Below are positions 45,655 through 56,456 of a DNA stretch of 64,000 nt, piece after piece. The DNA comes from Parastagonospora avenae f. sp. tritici 18332-5 (taxonomy: Eukaryota; Ascomycota; Dothideomycetes; Pleosporales; Phaeosphaeriaceae). Location: positions 372,001 through 436,000 of the forward strand of contig JAFJTR010000015.1 in the NCBI GenBank assembly GCA_022559985.1, read 5' to 3'. Every line of letters begins with the position of its first letter. Positions within the stretch are counted from its first letter, which is position 1. Made by a program: the position numbers and the translations under genes. A model generated the notes under the pieces. That model was not told the origin of the DNA, searched no databases, and saw only the letters and a program-made list of their open reading frames with translations.

Positions 45655-46536
45655 ATGAGTCTATTCGACATCTTCTTGAAACGCGGCCAACAAAGCTTCA
45701 GAAAAAAGAATCACTACCACAAAGACGACCTTAAAGATATCGATAGCAGCATGGGTTTGTTCAAAAGCAGTACCCCGGCACCGTTAATCAGGCAGGAAGA
45801 CGGCTCCATGATGGTCCCAGGATGTGGTCACTCCTTCCACCGAGTCGATGCTCCGCATCGTAGCTCGCGACACTCAAGGGGCGTACAGAGCAACCACTCA
45901 GGAATGATGACGTTATACGGAGTGCGGGAGGAATTTGGTGACGGTGGAGGTGGGCCGTCTCATCATTCAGGACGGACAGGTCGTCGTGGATCTTCAAGGC
46001 ATATCTCACAACATCTTGCCGAGCCGTCTTATCATTATGGCCACACTGGTCAACTTGGACCATCACACCATTCGGGATATGACAATCAGCATGGACAGCC
46101 CCCGTTCGGCGGAATGTCGCTGCCCCATGAAGGCTCACGGCACTGGTCCCAGCAAGCCAACCCTTCCCGACAAGTCAGTCAGCACGACTGGGCTAATCCA
46201 GCGTCTGGCCATCCAGCTCTTCCACAATCTCCGTTCGACCAACCATATCAGCCTAGCCAGCGCGTCCCTTTCAACCAACAACCCCAACACCAAGCTCCCG
46301 CCCCACGCCCTGGCAAGTTTCGTGAAGGCGATCCTCTTCCCACAGGCGTTGTAGATCCGCTCGCGACTGTCACACCAAACCAACCGCTTGGATATCATGG
46401 TATGAGGCAGCATGTCTCGGGTATGACGAAGATGAATCCGGAGAGGCATGGTAAGGCGGACGATCCGATGGCGAATTTCAGGGTGCTGGAGGAGATGGCG
46501 GCTTTGGGGAACAAGCGTCGCAGTAAGAGGCATTGA
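45655..46536 (+). CDS. His/Gly/Ser/Gln-rich low-complexity protein (293 aa)
   Basis: A single exon from ATG 45655 (ACAATGAG). It begins MSLFDIFLKRGQQSFRKKNH, the N-terminus shared with the preceding gene. The middle is dominated by repeats of SHHSG, QHGQP and RHSRG type, then a Pro/Gln-rich part. The end (NFRVLEEMAALGNKRRSKRH) is helical with a basic tail that could be a nuclear signal. No family is recognised. Low complexity suggests a disordered or phase-separating protein; that is inference. Confidence 0.6.
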   Translation: MSLFDIFLKRGQQSFRKKNHYHKDDLKDIDSSMGLFKSSTPAPLIRQEDGSMMVPGCGHSFHRVDAPHRSSRHSRGVQSNHSGMMTLYGVREEFGDGGGGPSHHSGRTGRRGSSRHISQHLAEPSYHYGHTGQLGPSHHSGYDNQHGQPPFGGMSLPHEGSRHWSQQANPSRQVSQHDWANPASGHPALPQSPFDQPYQPSQRVPFNQQPQHQAPAPRPGKFREGDPLPTGVVDPLATVTPNQPLGYHGMRQHVSGMTKMNPERHGKADDPMANFRVLEEMAALGNKRRSKRH

Positions 46537-46932
46537 AGAAGTGTGTAGCAACTTCGATAGCTTTTTTTGAGAACTCAACTGTACATGATTGCTCTAAAAA
46601 GACTGGCTCATGAGAAGTTCGGCAAGACTGTGTGTGAAGGCTTTGCTGCAGTGCTCATTAGCTGCACAGACTGTTCAGACTCGCACATGACAATTCACCT
46701 AGTCGCTGATAGTAGTTATAACTTCTCCAGAGTGCGAACGTATTATGTTACTGATTGTGGTGTGCATGTACGTGACAAGTGTTGCGCTCGCTGTCATGGT
46801 CGTGTGCTGTACATGTGAAGAGCAAGCAAGCCTCAGCGTTGTCTATGTACCGAAAGTCATACATATACCTACTAATCAAGACCTGTCTCATCACTCCCTC
46901 ATTCTATATCCGCATTGCACAAGCAAATCGAC
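46537..46932. other. Intergenic
   Basis: About 400 bp between two co-oriented unknown genes; nothing further is supported. Confidence 0.4.
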
Positions 46933-48558
46933 ATGGTGTATCAAGATCACAGACCGGTATTCCAAGACTCGTCTCCGAGCTGCAGTCGTAGTCGCAATCG
47001 CCGTCGAGATCACCCACTAGTATTTCGTGACTCATTCCCAAGCCGTAGTCGCAGTTGTGGAAGGAGTCATCCAGCGCCGCGTCGGTATCCAGAACGCGGA
47101 CGAACCACATCACGGGCATCTTCAAGACCACTACCGAGAAAGGCGGTGCCCCACAAGAAGTTGTCACAAAGTCCCTCGTCTCTTAGAGGACACAGTCGCT
47201 CGAAAAGTAGATCTCGTGGACGACGAGGAAATGATTCAGGACGCTACTCGCGATCGAGGACTCCTTCGCGACATAGAGCTGAATACCGCTCCTGTCGTTC
47301 TAAGAAGAAGTGCAGTCCTTCCCGAAGCCGGCGTCCGAGTTGTCCACCGGAGTTTGTTGATTCACCGGCAATGAGTAGAAGCCGAAGTCGTTACAGAAGT
47401 CCTTCTCGACGCCGACATCCGAGCCGTCCACCAGAGTTCGTTGATTCACTGGTGGTAAGTCGTAGTCGAAATCATCACAGAAGTCCTTCTCGGAGCCGAG
47501 GCTCCAGCCAACCGCCAGTGTTTGTTGATTCGCCGGCAGTGAGTCGAAGCCGAAGTCGTCGCAAGACTCGAGCGTCGGTGGACAACAACCCAAGCCAAAG
47601 TCGTCACAGAAGTCGAGCACCAGCGTACAAGGAACTAAGCCGTAGCCGTCACAAAAGTCGATCGGCTGCGAACAGGAAAGCAAGCAGTAGCCATTACAGA
47701 AGTAGAGTACCGGTGTTCAAGAATATTCCATCTCCTTTATCAAGGTTGCAGTGGGGCCGTGACAGGAACGAGGGACATTTCAAACACCGAGGTAATACAC
47801 AAAGTCACAGTCGCGGTGCATCTCCGATATATAAAATCCATGGTCGGGTCAAAATTTCACCTCCGCGATACAAGAAGTCTGGGTACGGTGACTCCGTACC
47901 CCCACGACCAAAGAGCCGCGGAAGGACGAGAAGCAGACCTCCAGTACACCAAAAAGACGTCCCCAGTTTGGCTGATCTTCTCGGCCCTACATTCCACGCC
48001 AGCGAACTAAAGTTGGGCAAACCTAAGCCGAAGGCTGCCCCCACCGGCCCAAGCACCAGGAAGAGATTCACCGAAGAACAACTAGCTCGTATCCCACATG
48101 GTGACACACGATGGCCAGCGCCTGGAGAAGAATGGGGTACCCCGCTTATTATGAGGTACAAGGATCAAGGTAAACACGCCGATGTGCTCTACCATCTGAT
48201 CTACCAGAACAACGCCTCGGAAGCCAGGGAATGGCTACAACAAATTGAAATCACAACTGCTGAGGCGATGGATAGGTTGCCGGGAAAATCGGTGCCAGTA
48301 GCCAGGATCATGAACGCGTTGAACAAGAAGAAGTTGAGACCACTTTGTGACGGGAAGAGGGCAAAGATATGGCTGTTGGACGAGTTAAATGAGGCGGTCT
48401 GGGGGAGCATGAAGCTTTTGATAGCGGACATGGGTGCGCTTAGGATCATGTCTGAGTGGGAGACCTTTGAGGTGTTTGGACTGTGTATCAAGGAGAACAA
48501 TAGGGATATTTTGCTGATTAGCCAGAAATTCGATGAGCAATCGAGAGCATTAGATTGA
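46933..48558 (+). CDS. RS-rich protein with 28-residue tandem repeats (541 aa)
   Basis: A single exon. The ATG at 46933 (MVYQDHRPVFQDSSPSCSRS) is the first in-frame ATG. The N-terminal 340 residues are Arg/Ser-rich with dense RSRSR-type dipeptides, as in splicing-related SR proteins, but no RRM is present. Within it are three 28-aa tandem repeats. The C-terminal 200 residues change character to a folded-looking helical domain. It starts about KRFTEEQLARIPHGDTRWPA and contains EEWGTPLIMRYKDQGKHADV and KIWLLDELNEAVWGSMKLLI. I recognise no family for this domain. RS repeats suggest nuclear RNA-related condensates and SR-kinase phosphorylation, by inference. Confidence 0.65.
   Translation: MVYQDHRPVFQDSSPSCSRSRNRRRDHPLVFRDSFPSRSRSCGRSHPAPRRYPERGRTTSRASSRPLPRKAVPHKKLSQSPSSLRGHSRSKSRSRGRRGNDSGRYSRSRTPSRHRAEYRSCRSKKKCSPSRSRRPSCPPEFVDSPAMSRSRSRYRSPSRRRHPSRPPEFVDSLVVSRSRNHHRSPSRSRGSSQPPVFVDSPAVSRSRSRRKTRASVDNNPSQSRHRSRAPAYKELSRSRHKSRSAANRKASSSHYRSRVPVFKNIPSPLSRLQWGRDRNEGHFKHRGNTQSHSRGASPIYKIHGRVKISPPRYKKSGYGDSVPPRPKSRGRTRSRPPVHQKDVPSLADLLGPTFHASELKLGKPKPKAAPTGPSTRKRFTEEQLARIPHGDTRWPAPGEEWGTPLIMRYKDQGKHADVLYHLIYQNNASEAREWLQQIEITTAEAMDRLPGKSVPVARIMNALNKKKLRPLCDGKRAKIWLLDELNEAVWGSMKLLIADMGALRIMSEWETFEVFGLCIKENNRDILLISQKFDEQSRALD
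47314..47565 (+). repeat. Three 84-bp in-frame tandem repeats in the RS-rich gene
   Basis: Units at 47314-47397, 47398-47481 and 47482-47565 each encode 28 residues. They share the pattern SPSRxR..S.PPxFVDS...SRSR. The unit carries a PPEFVDS motif between RS blocks. Confidence 0.9.
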
Positions 48559-48972
48559 GGTAATGGAGAGATTGAATTGACAGCTGCAGTTCGAACAATT
48601 GAGGTTGGAGTTCAGGTTCTCTGGTTTAGCCTCTCCACATGAACAAATAGACAAGCTTGAGTCTGCCGATCATCTGGATTGGTGCGATGATGATGTGAAG
48701 TCGGATTTAACGAGCGCCGGCAGCAAAGCCGAGGCTAACCCACTATGCAACCCACCGAAAGATCCAGAAATGTCAGAGCGCACGGACCGCGCTATGACCT
48801 CGCTCTTGATTTTTTAGCAGCATGCATCGTCAACCGCTGGAACACCGCCAGATCTGCCATTCACCTCATCCTCCACCTTAATCTCTCTTCCTTGCCATCT
48901 TGCATTCAGCAGGAGTCTAGGATCACAGTTTGAGCATCCGACATACCACACACACATCTCAATTCCTCCACA
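48559..48972. promoter_or_regulatory. Promoter region of the HSP60 gene
   Basis: About 410 bp upstream of HSP60. I looked for heat-shock elements (alternating GAA/TTC spaced by two bases). Only loose TTC/GAA clusters are visible around 48587-48622, so no HSE is called. Confidence 0.35.
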
Positions 48973-50847
48973 ATGCAGAGAGCTTTTGCATCGCGGGCGC
49001 GGACTTCGGCCCTCAACCAGAGCTCCAAGCTTCGGTCGACGAGCTACGCCATCCAGCAGCAAAGATTTGCCCACAAGGTATGCATGAAAAGTCACCTGAC
49101 CATCGCATCTTCTTACAGGAAGACTCACAAAATGCTAGGAGCTCAAGTTCGGCGTTGAGGGACGAGCAGCCCTTCTCAAGGGTGTCGACACACTCGCAAA
49201 GGCTGTATCAACCACACTGGGTCCCAAGGGACGCAATGTTCTGATTGAGTCTAGCTACGGCTCGCCCAAGATCACAAAGGGTACGAACTACGACGTCCAG
49301 TATTTTCAAGACGTTCTGCTAACCATCCTTCAGACGGTGTAACAGTAGCAAAGGCCATCACTCTCCAGGACAAGTTCGAGAACCTCGGTGCTCGTCTGCT
49401 CCAGGATGTCGCTTCCAAGACCAACGAGGTTGCTGGTGATGGTACCACCACCGCTACCGTCCTTGCCCGCGCCATCTTCTCCGAGACCGTCAAGAACGTA
49501 GCCGCTGGCTGCAACCCCATGGACCTGAGGCGCGGAACCCAGGCTGCCGTCGAGGCCGTCGTTGAGTACCTGAGGGCAAACAAGAGGGACATCACCACCA
49601 GCGAGGAGATCTCCCAGGTCGCCACCATCTCCGCCAACGGCGACACACACATTGGCAAGCTCCTGTCGAATGCGATGGAGAAGGTCGGAAAGGAGGGCGT
49701 CATCACAGTCAAGGAGGGCAAGACGACCGAGGACGAGCTCGAAGTTACTGAGGGTATGAAGTTCGACCGTGGCTTCATCTCGCCTTACTTCATCACCGAC
49801 ACCAAGACCCAGAAGGTCGAGTTCGAGAAGCCCCTCATCCTCCTCTCTGAGAAGAAGATCTCCGCCGTCCAGGACATTGTCCCCGCCCTCGAGGCCTCGC
49901 AGCAGCTCCGCCGCCCCCTTGTCATCATTGCTGAGGACATTGACGGTGAGGCGCTCGCTGTCTGCATTCTCAACAAGCTCCGTGGTCAGCTCCAGGTCGC
50001 TGCTGTCAAGGCTCCCGGCTTTGGTGACAACCGCAAGTCCATCCTCGGTGACCTTGCTGTCCTGACCAACGGTACCGTCTTCAGCGACGACCTCGACATC
50101 AAGCTCGAGAAGGCCACCCCCGACATGCTCGGCTCCACCGGATCCATCACCATCACCAAGGAAGACACCGTCATCCTCAACGGCGAGGGCTCCAAGGATG
50201 CCGTTAGCCAGCGCTGCGAGCAGATCCGCGGCGTCATGGCCGATGCCACTACTTCCGAGTACGAGAAGGAGAAGCTCCAGGAGCGTCTTGCCAAGCTCTC
50301 CGGTGGTGTTGCCGTCATCAAGGTCGGTGGTTCGTCCGAGGTCGAGGTTGGTGAGAAGAAGGACCGCATCGTCGATGCTCTGAACGCCACCCGCGCCGCC
50401 GTTGAGGAGGGTATCCTGCCCGGAGGTGGTACTGGTCTGCTCAAGGCCGCTGCCAATGCTTTGGGCGACGTCAAGGCCGACAACTTCGACCAACAGCTTG
50501 GTATTACCATCGTCAAGAACGCCATCACTCACCCCGCACGCAAGATTGTCGAGAACGCTGGTGCTGAGGGCTCCGTCGTCGTTGGCAAGCTCATGGACGA
50601 GTACAAGGGCGACTTCAACAAGGGCTTCAACAGCGCCAAGGGCGAGTACGTCGACATGATCTCCGCTGGTATCCTCGACCCCTTCAAGGTTGTCCGCACT
50701 GCTCTCGTAGACGCCAGCGGTGTCGCATCGCTTCTCGGTACCACTGAAGTTGCCATCGTCGAGGCGCCCGAGGAGAAGGCTGGTGGCCCACCTCCGGGTA
50801 TGGGCGGCATGGGTGGTATGGGAGGAATGGGAGGCATGGGATTCTAG
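48973..50847 (+). CDS. hsp60: Mitochondrial chaperonin HSP60
   Basis: Three exons, 48973-49077, 49139-49280 and 49334-50847, join in frame to 586 aa. The first 34 residues (MQRAFASRARTSALNQSSKL...) are a basic, Ser-rich mitochondrial presequence, and mature HSP60 starts near KELKFGVEGRAALLKGVDTL. GroEL hallmarks are GPKGRNVLIE, the ATP site DGTTTATVLARAI (EVAGDGTTTATVL), SANGDTHIGKLL, the apical domain through GEALAVCILNKLRGQLQVAA and the chaperonin signature AAVEEGILPGGGT. The C-terminus is the typical GGM tail (GMGGMGGMGGMGGMGF). It folds imported proteins in the matrix with HSP10. Codon use is strongly biased to C-ending codons, as expected for high expression. Confidence 0.98.
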
Positions 50848-51508
50848 AAATGGAATCTTAGCGCCACTTTCCTGTTCCTCTGATACCCCTGTTCAGCAAT
50901 ACTCTCTTAGTCATCGAATCTCTCTCAGCGATTTTATGTACACGATTATCTGGTCACTCCGCTCACGTCTTAATGATCTCTTACAAAAGCGCAGCATAGT
51001 TCTTGGTTGTCTTTGGGTTCTTTGTATAATATATTTTGTATCTAGAATTGCTCCTGGGATGGACAAGATGCAAAAGCTATCAAGACAATGTAAACATATT
51101 CAAACAAAAGAAGTTCCTTGGTCTGTGGAGTCATGTTGGGCATGAGTGGGTGCTGTGCCGAACAGGGGTCGTGGCGCTGGCCGGGGCGCTCCTGCCGGCA
51201 TGGCAGCAAGAAAGGACCCCCACCAAAGCGTGCTCAAATTGCCCCGCTAACTTCATCAGCCTCAGCAACCTCACCCTGTCCTCTCCACCTCAGCTCACAC
51301 CCTGCCACGCAACAATAATTGCACGTTGCAGCTCTATTTATATTCCACGTAAGCAAACCTCGACGCAAACAGGCTCCTGTGAATCACTGCCGCACTCGTG
51401 CGCATGGTAGTCGCAGCCGATGACGACGCTAACAGGCAGACGAGCGTAGATAAAGCACTACGTGCCCCATCAAACCTCTAACAACCTCCTCTCCCCACAC
51501 ACGACATC
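50848..51508. other. Intergenic between HSP60 and cofilin
   Basis: About 660 bp containing the HSP60 3' flank and the cofilin promoter, with CT-rich stretches near 51270-51500. No gene is seen. Confidence 0.4.
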
Positions 51509-52194
51509 ATGGTAAGTGCGCCTAGGGTCCGTACAAGCTCGATACGCGCTGACAGAGTAATGACAGGCTCAATCTGGGTACGTGCTCCCCGCCAAATACC
51601 ACACCGCTCAACAGCTCTCCGGCCCCTTCGCCATCTCCTGATCGCGCGACCTCACAACGATGTACATGCCCGCGTATATACGCTCACTAACACCACCGCA
51701 GTGTTTCCGTCAGCCCTGAGTGCATCAGCACCTTCAACGAGCTCAAGCTCGGTAAGGACATCAAGTGGATCATCTACAAGATCAGCGACGACTGGAAAGA
51801 GATTGTCGTTGAGGAGAGCTCCAAGGAGGCCAACTTCGAGGTCTTCCGCGAGAAGCTCCTGAACGCCAAGAGCAAAGACCGCAAGGGCAAGGAGGGCATC
51901 GGCGGCCGTTATGCCGTATTCGATGTCGAGTACGAGCTCGACTCTGGCGAGGGCACCAGGAACAAGATTACCTTCATCAGCTGGGTACCTGATGATTCGC
52001 CACAATACGTACGTTGAGAAGTGGTGTGCGTGAGAGCGCGACTCGCTAACATTCCACAGCCCCGCATGATGTACTCGTCCTCCAAGGAAGCCATCAAGCG
52101 CGCCCTCAACGGTCTCGCCGCCGATATCCAAGCCAACGACGCCGACGACATCGAGTGGGAGACCATCAAGAGCCGTGTCTCCAAGGGCCGTTAA
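51509..52194 (+). CDS. cof1: Cofilin (ADF/cofilin actin-severing protein)
   Basis: Four exons, 51509-51511 (only ATG), 51567-51577 (11 nt), 51702-52008 and 52060-52194, join in frame to 151 aa beginning MAQSGVSVSPECISTFNELK. The ADF-H fold is complete, with YAVFDVEYELDSGEGTRNKI, FISWVPDDSPQYPRMMYSSS and the long actin-binding helix SSKEAIKRALNGLAADIQAN. The N-terminal Ser after the initiator and the G-actin contact region are present. It severs and depolymerises actin filaments in the cytosol and is needed for tip growth and endocytosis. Splitting the coding start into a 3-nt and an 11-nt exon is unusual and easily missed by gene callers; all donors are GTAAGT or GTACGT. Confidence 0.95.
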
Positions 52195-52512
52195 GCGTCT
52201 TGTCGCATTGTCGTTTTCGCGGAAAAGCTAGCTTGAATGGTGAATTCGAGCGGCACGATGTGACCAGCGAAGCTCGGTTGTAGCAGAAGATGTGGAGGGC
52301 ACGAAACATGATAACACACCAGTTGGAGGGAAGTAGTGCTGCCGGTCTCTTTTACAACCTCGAGCTACACGTGTTTTTGGCAAGCGATTGAAAACGAGAA
52401 ATTGCATTAATGAACATCCATTGGTATCATGATGCCTATATGCTGTGACTGTCTTGCCATCAATGGGCATTGTCATGCATATGGAATCGCACAGTTTTCA
52501 TGTCCTCTCTGC
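52195..52512. other. Intergenic between convergent genes
   Basis: About 320 bp of 3' flanks of cofilin and the Get5-like gene. Nothing further is seen. Confidence 0.4.
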
Positions 52513-53263
52513 TCATTTGCTGCCTTCCCAAGCCCCTCTAAACACCTTCGTCAACCTTTCTGCCTCTGCCTCGTCCTTGGTCCTCTGCATAACAAAGTTT
52601 CCCAAATCCGCCCAGAATTCCTCCGTATCCACCACCTCCTTCCCACTCGGCCCCACAGCTACCGGCCCTGCCTCACCTGCCAGTCCCTTCTCCGCCTCAC
52701 TCGGCGCCACCGCAGGTGGACTCGTAACAGGCGTCCCCGCCGCCGGCGACGCAACCGCTCCTCCCATAATCATCACACCGAACTCCACCTCGCCCTCCGC
52801 CTCCTGGCCAATAACCTCGCTGACCGTCTTGGAATCCGCGACGGGCTTCTTCTTATACAAGATCTTTATCTTACTCGCCGGTATGCTGGATTGCGCGGCG
52901 TAGTAGGCTTTCAAATCGTAGACGGACGTTTTGGAGACGGAGATGTCGGTGAGGGGGATGGTTGGGTGTGTGGGTTTCATGGGTTTAAGCGAGATTGTGA
53001 GGGAGGATGAGGGAGAGCTGGCGGTGGCATTTTTGGGGAGCGGGCGGATTGGGTGAGGGGGGTGGGGGAGGCGTGGGAGGATATACTGTTGATGTGTTAG
53101 TTGTGCAGATAAGGAGCTAGAGTTGATTCCTAGAATATGGAGCGAGACTTACAGCGCCTTGTGCTGGGTATTGCCGTGCATCTGCGATATGGTCTGAAGA
53201 TAGTTTTGCTGGGCGCGCATCGAGCGCTGTGAGGAACGACTTGCAGAATGCAAGTTCGGACAT
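52513..53263 (-). CDS. Get5/Mdy2-like ubiquitin-like protein (Get5/Blt1 family)
   Basis: Two exons, 53263-53153 and 53085-52513, join across a 67-nt intron to 227 aa. The N-terminus MSELAFCKSFLTALDARPAK followed by a short HIADARQYP segment is the conserved start of this fungal family. A ubiquitin-like domain follows (SLTISLKPMK, then SVYDLKAYYAAQSSIPASKI, KILYKKKPVADSKTVSEVI, EVEFGVMIMGG), and after a Pro/Ala-rich linker a C-terminal helical homodimerisation region (TEEFWADLGNFVMQRTKDEA). Get5 works with Get4 and Sgt2 to hand tail-anchored proteins to Get3 in the cytosol; the fission yeast relative Blt1 has a cytokinesis role. Which applies here is not decided. It is head to head with nop2. 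Confidence 0.75.
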
Positions 53264-53581
53264 GGTGGGGGAGGTGGATTGCAATGAAGTGTGAGGTTGA
53301 GTGTATGTTTTGTGCGAATTCAATTCGAAGGGTTGAATACGTGTAATTGAGAGCGCGTGCAGTATTAAGCTTGTAAACAGGAGCTCGACGATGACGCTGG
53401 TGGGCTGCGGGACCACGCCGAAGAGTTCTGCCGGTGCCGAAGGCGGTCTGGCCGCGGGAAAGAGCGACCCGCCGAAAAGTTACTAAAATTTCCAAAAGTT
53501 CGCGATCGCGCCTGAGCTCCCCAGCGCCGAACACAATACACACAACCCTCACCACCCAAAACCTCTACTACTACGGCAAAA
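53264..53581. promoter_or_regulatory. Bidirectional promoter, Get5-like gene and nop2
   Basis: 318 bp separate the two divergent start codons. The nop2 side carries ACACAATACACACAACC-type leader sequence. No specific factor site is claimed. Confidence 0.5.
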
Positions 53582-55874
53582 ATGGGTGTCGGTCGTCGCA
53601 TGAAGAAGCAAGGTCCGCCTGAACCATTGGACGAATCTCTCGTTACACGCAAGCGAAAAGATGCGCCGCCTGCTTCAGTCCCAGAGCGAACAAAGAGGAG
53701 CAGGACAGATGCGAGGGAGAAGAAGGCTCTGAAGGCGCCGGTGCCAGCACCGAAATCGAAAAAGGTTCCTGCAGTTAATGGGGCAAAGACGCGAGTAAAC
53801 GGCAAGCCCGTGAAGAAATTTGCGCCTGCACCGGTTGAAGACGACGACGATGTTGTGTCCGACAACGAAGATATCGAGATGGCAAACGTAAAAGTCACGG
53901 GGCTAGACGCGCTAGGCAGTGCATCGGAAGGTGAGGACGACGTTGAGCTCGACGACGACGATTTCGCAGACTCTGGTTCGGACATCATGGACTCGGACGA
54001 CGAGATCAAGAAGGTGGGCATGTGGTCAGATGAGGAAGACGAGGACGACGTTGAGGAGAAGCTCACCGCTGCAAATATCGAAGGTCTTTCGCGGAAGCTC
54101 GATATGCAGAAGGCAGTGGAGGAGGCAGAGGCAGCTGCTGAACTCGAAGAGGCGAACCTACAGACGAACATCGCTGGAGAGCGACCAAAGGTCCTTGACG
54201 ATGTGGACGAGGAGGGTCGTCCGATCACAAACCTTGTCACGCAAGACGTGCAGCTCCTCCGAACACGATTGAATGACACAGTCCGAGTGCTGGACGACTT
54301 CAAGAACCTTGCAGAGCCCGGCCGATCAAGAACAGAATACAGAGCGCAGATGTTGAAGGATATCTGTGCATACTACGGCTACTCCGAGTTCCTCGCTGAC
54401 AAGCTGCTCAACCTCTTCCCCGCTCGCGAAGCTTTCGCCTTCTTTGAAGCTAACGAGACACCCCGACCCATCGTCATCCGCACAAACACCCTCCGCACAC
54501 ATCGAAGAGAACTCGCGCAGTCGCTCATCAACCGTGGTGTACAACTCGAGCCTGTTGGAAAGTGGTCAAAGGTTGGCCTGCAGATCTTCGAGTCGCAAGT
54601 GCCTTTGGGTGCCACGCCGGAGTATCTTGCTGGTCACTACATCCTTCAAGCAGCCTCTTCGTTCTTGCCCGTCATGGCTCTTGCGCCCCAAGAGCATGAG
54701 CGCGTGCTCGATATGACAGCTGCGCCCGGTGGTAAGACGACGCATATTGCTGCTCTGATGAAGAACACCGGATGCATATTCGCCAATGATGCAAATAAGG
54801 ATCGTGCGAAGGGTCTGATCGGTAACATCCACCGTCTGGGTGTCAGGAACAGCGTTGTGTGCCATTACTCTGCACTTGAGTTCCCCAGGGTCATGGGTGG
54901 CTTTGACCGCGTCCTGCTCGATGCGCCTTGCTCAGGTACTGGTGTCATCGCAAAGGATGCTAGTGTCAAGACAGTAAGTTGTAGAAGCTTCGCATGTAAG
55001 TTCCTTGCTAACAACTTCCCAGAACAAAACCGAGGCCGATTTCATGAAGCTTCCCCATCTGCAGAAGCAGCTGATTCTGTCTGCCATCGACTCTGTGGAC
55101 CACCACAGCAAGACTGGTGGATACATCGTCTACTCTACCTGTTCAGTCACCGTTGAAGAGAACGAGCAGGTCATTCAGTATGCGCTGAACAAGAGGCCGA
55201 ATGTCAAGCTCGTGGAGACTGGCTTGACTTTCGGTAAGGAGGGCTTCACGAACATTGCTGGAAAGGTCTTCCATCCTTCGATGAAGGTACGTTCATCATG
55301 AATATTCTTGGGTCTACTCATACTGACACTTCGTTAGATGACAAGACGCTACTACCCCCACACCTACAACGTCGACGGCTTCTTCGTCGCCAAGTTCAAG
55401 AAGATTGGTCCCACGCCCGTGAACGCAGTCGGCGTCAACGAGTCCTCCAGCAACAAGAAGCAGAAGCCATCAGACAGTTCCATTCCTGTTGAAGTCGTGG
55501 ATAAGACGCCGATCGGCGAGGACGAGGAAGAGTCCGACTTTGGCGGCTTCGACGACGACGAGGATGAGATGTACATGAAACGTGCTCAGGCGAAGACCAT
55601 GCGCAGGAAGGGTAAAGATCCCAAGGCTGCGCCGCCGAAGTCACCGCAGTCAAATGGTGTTACCAAGGAGAAGAAGGAGAAGGCGCAGCAGAACGGTGAT
55701 GTCATGACGGAGGACGAGACGGCTGTGAAGGCGAAGAAGGAGAAAAAGGTCAAGGAGGTGCCTGTTGTTGCTGAGGTCAAAGTTACCACGGCGACCGGCA
55801 AGAGCAAGAATGGAATTGAGGTTGAGTCGAAGTCGAGGAGAAAAAGTGGGAAGAAGGCAGGTAAGCCGCAGTGA
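53582..55874 (+). CDS. nop2: Nop2/NSUN1 rRNA (cytosine-5) methyltransferase
   Basis: Three exons, 53582-54973, 55023-55286 and 55338-55874, join in phase 0 to 730 aa. The N-terminal 240 residues are Lys-rich and acidic (DDDDVVSDNEDIEM) as in nucleolar proteins. The RsmB/NOP2-type domain has the SAM site LDMTAAPGGKTTHIAAL (near residue 376), the motif-IV cysteine in DAPCSGTGVI (Cys450) and the catalytic cysteine in YSTCSVTVEENEQVI (Cys504). The RRYYPHTYNVDGFFVAKFKK block ends the enzyme core. The C-terminus is a Lys/Glu-rich tail. It methylates C5 of a cytosine in 25S rRNA and is essential for 60S subunit assembly in the nucleolus. All catalytic residues are intact. Confidence 0.97.
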
Positions 55875-56456
55875 GTGTGTGTCGCGTAGGGTTAGCAGTT
55901 GTAAAATGATACCAGTTCCAAGCATCAAGATGACCGTTTGCATTTAGTGCGTTTATGATGTTGCCCTTGTGGAGCCGTGTCGGGATCGTACCTTCCACCA
56001 GAGCCTTGGTTAGTCTGCCTTGGGCTGCAAGAAGCAATCACAAATTCGCGACATCTCTTCCAATGGCATGACATGAAGCCCATCACGACAAGGATTAGTC
56101 GAGTAGGCACATGCATAAAATGGCTGCCTCTAACGCGGATGTGCAGGATGACACGAAGTCCTCTCTCACCATGTGCGGAATTTCAACAGCCTGATGCATG
56201 AGTTCACTGCAATTCTTAGCGCGAAGGAGGCCTTGTATGTCGACCTGACCAATCGGATTGTCTTGAACGGCATCTGGTCTGACACATATTAGCTGACATG
56301 CATTAGTGCGAGGTAGCACAAGGCTGAACATGGGGGAGAGATAGACTTCCACCGGTGCATGTAATCATTTATATTTATTTGCAGAAATTTGGCCCTACTA
56401 TGATAGCTAGAGCTATATCATAGGATCGCATTCGAGCTCACCTCTTTCCACGTTGT
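55875..56456. other. Intergenic between convergent units
   Basis: About 580 bp of 3' flank sequence; nothing supported. Confidence 0.4.

Noticed and set aside
48583..48625. Possible heat-shock element upstream of HSP60
   Set aside because: TTC and GAA triplets occur but not with the alternating two-base spacing of a real HSE.
49330..50532. A 400-codon open frame antisense to HSP60
   Set aside because: It mirrors the sense gene. Strong use of C-ending codons in HSP60 removes stops from the opposite strand. The predicted peptide is Leu/Gly/Asp-rich without domains.
53365..54303. A long Ser-rich minus-strand frame opposite nop2
   Set aside because: It arises from Asp/Glu/Lys-rich codons of the Nop2 N-terminus read backwards; the poly-Ser composition is the usual shadow pattern.
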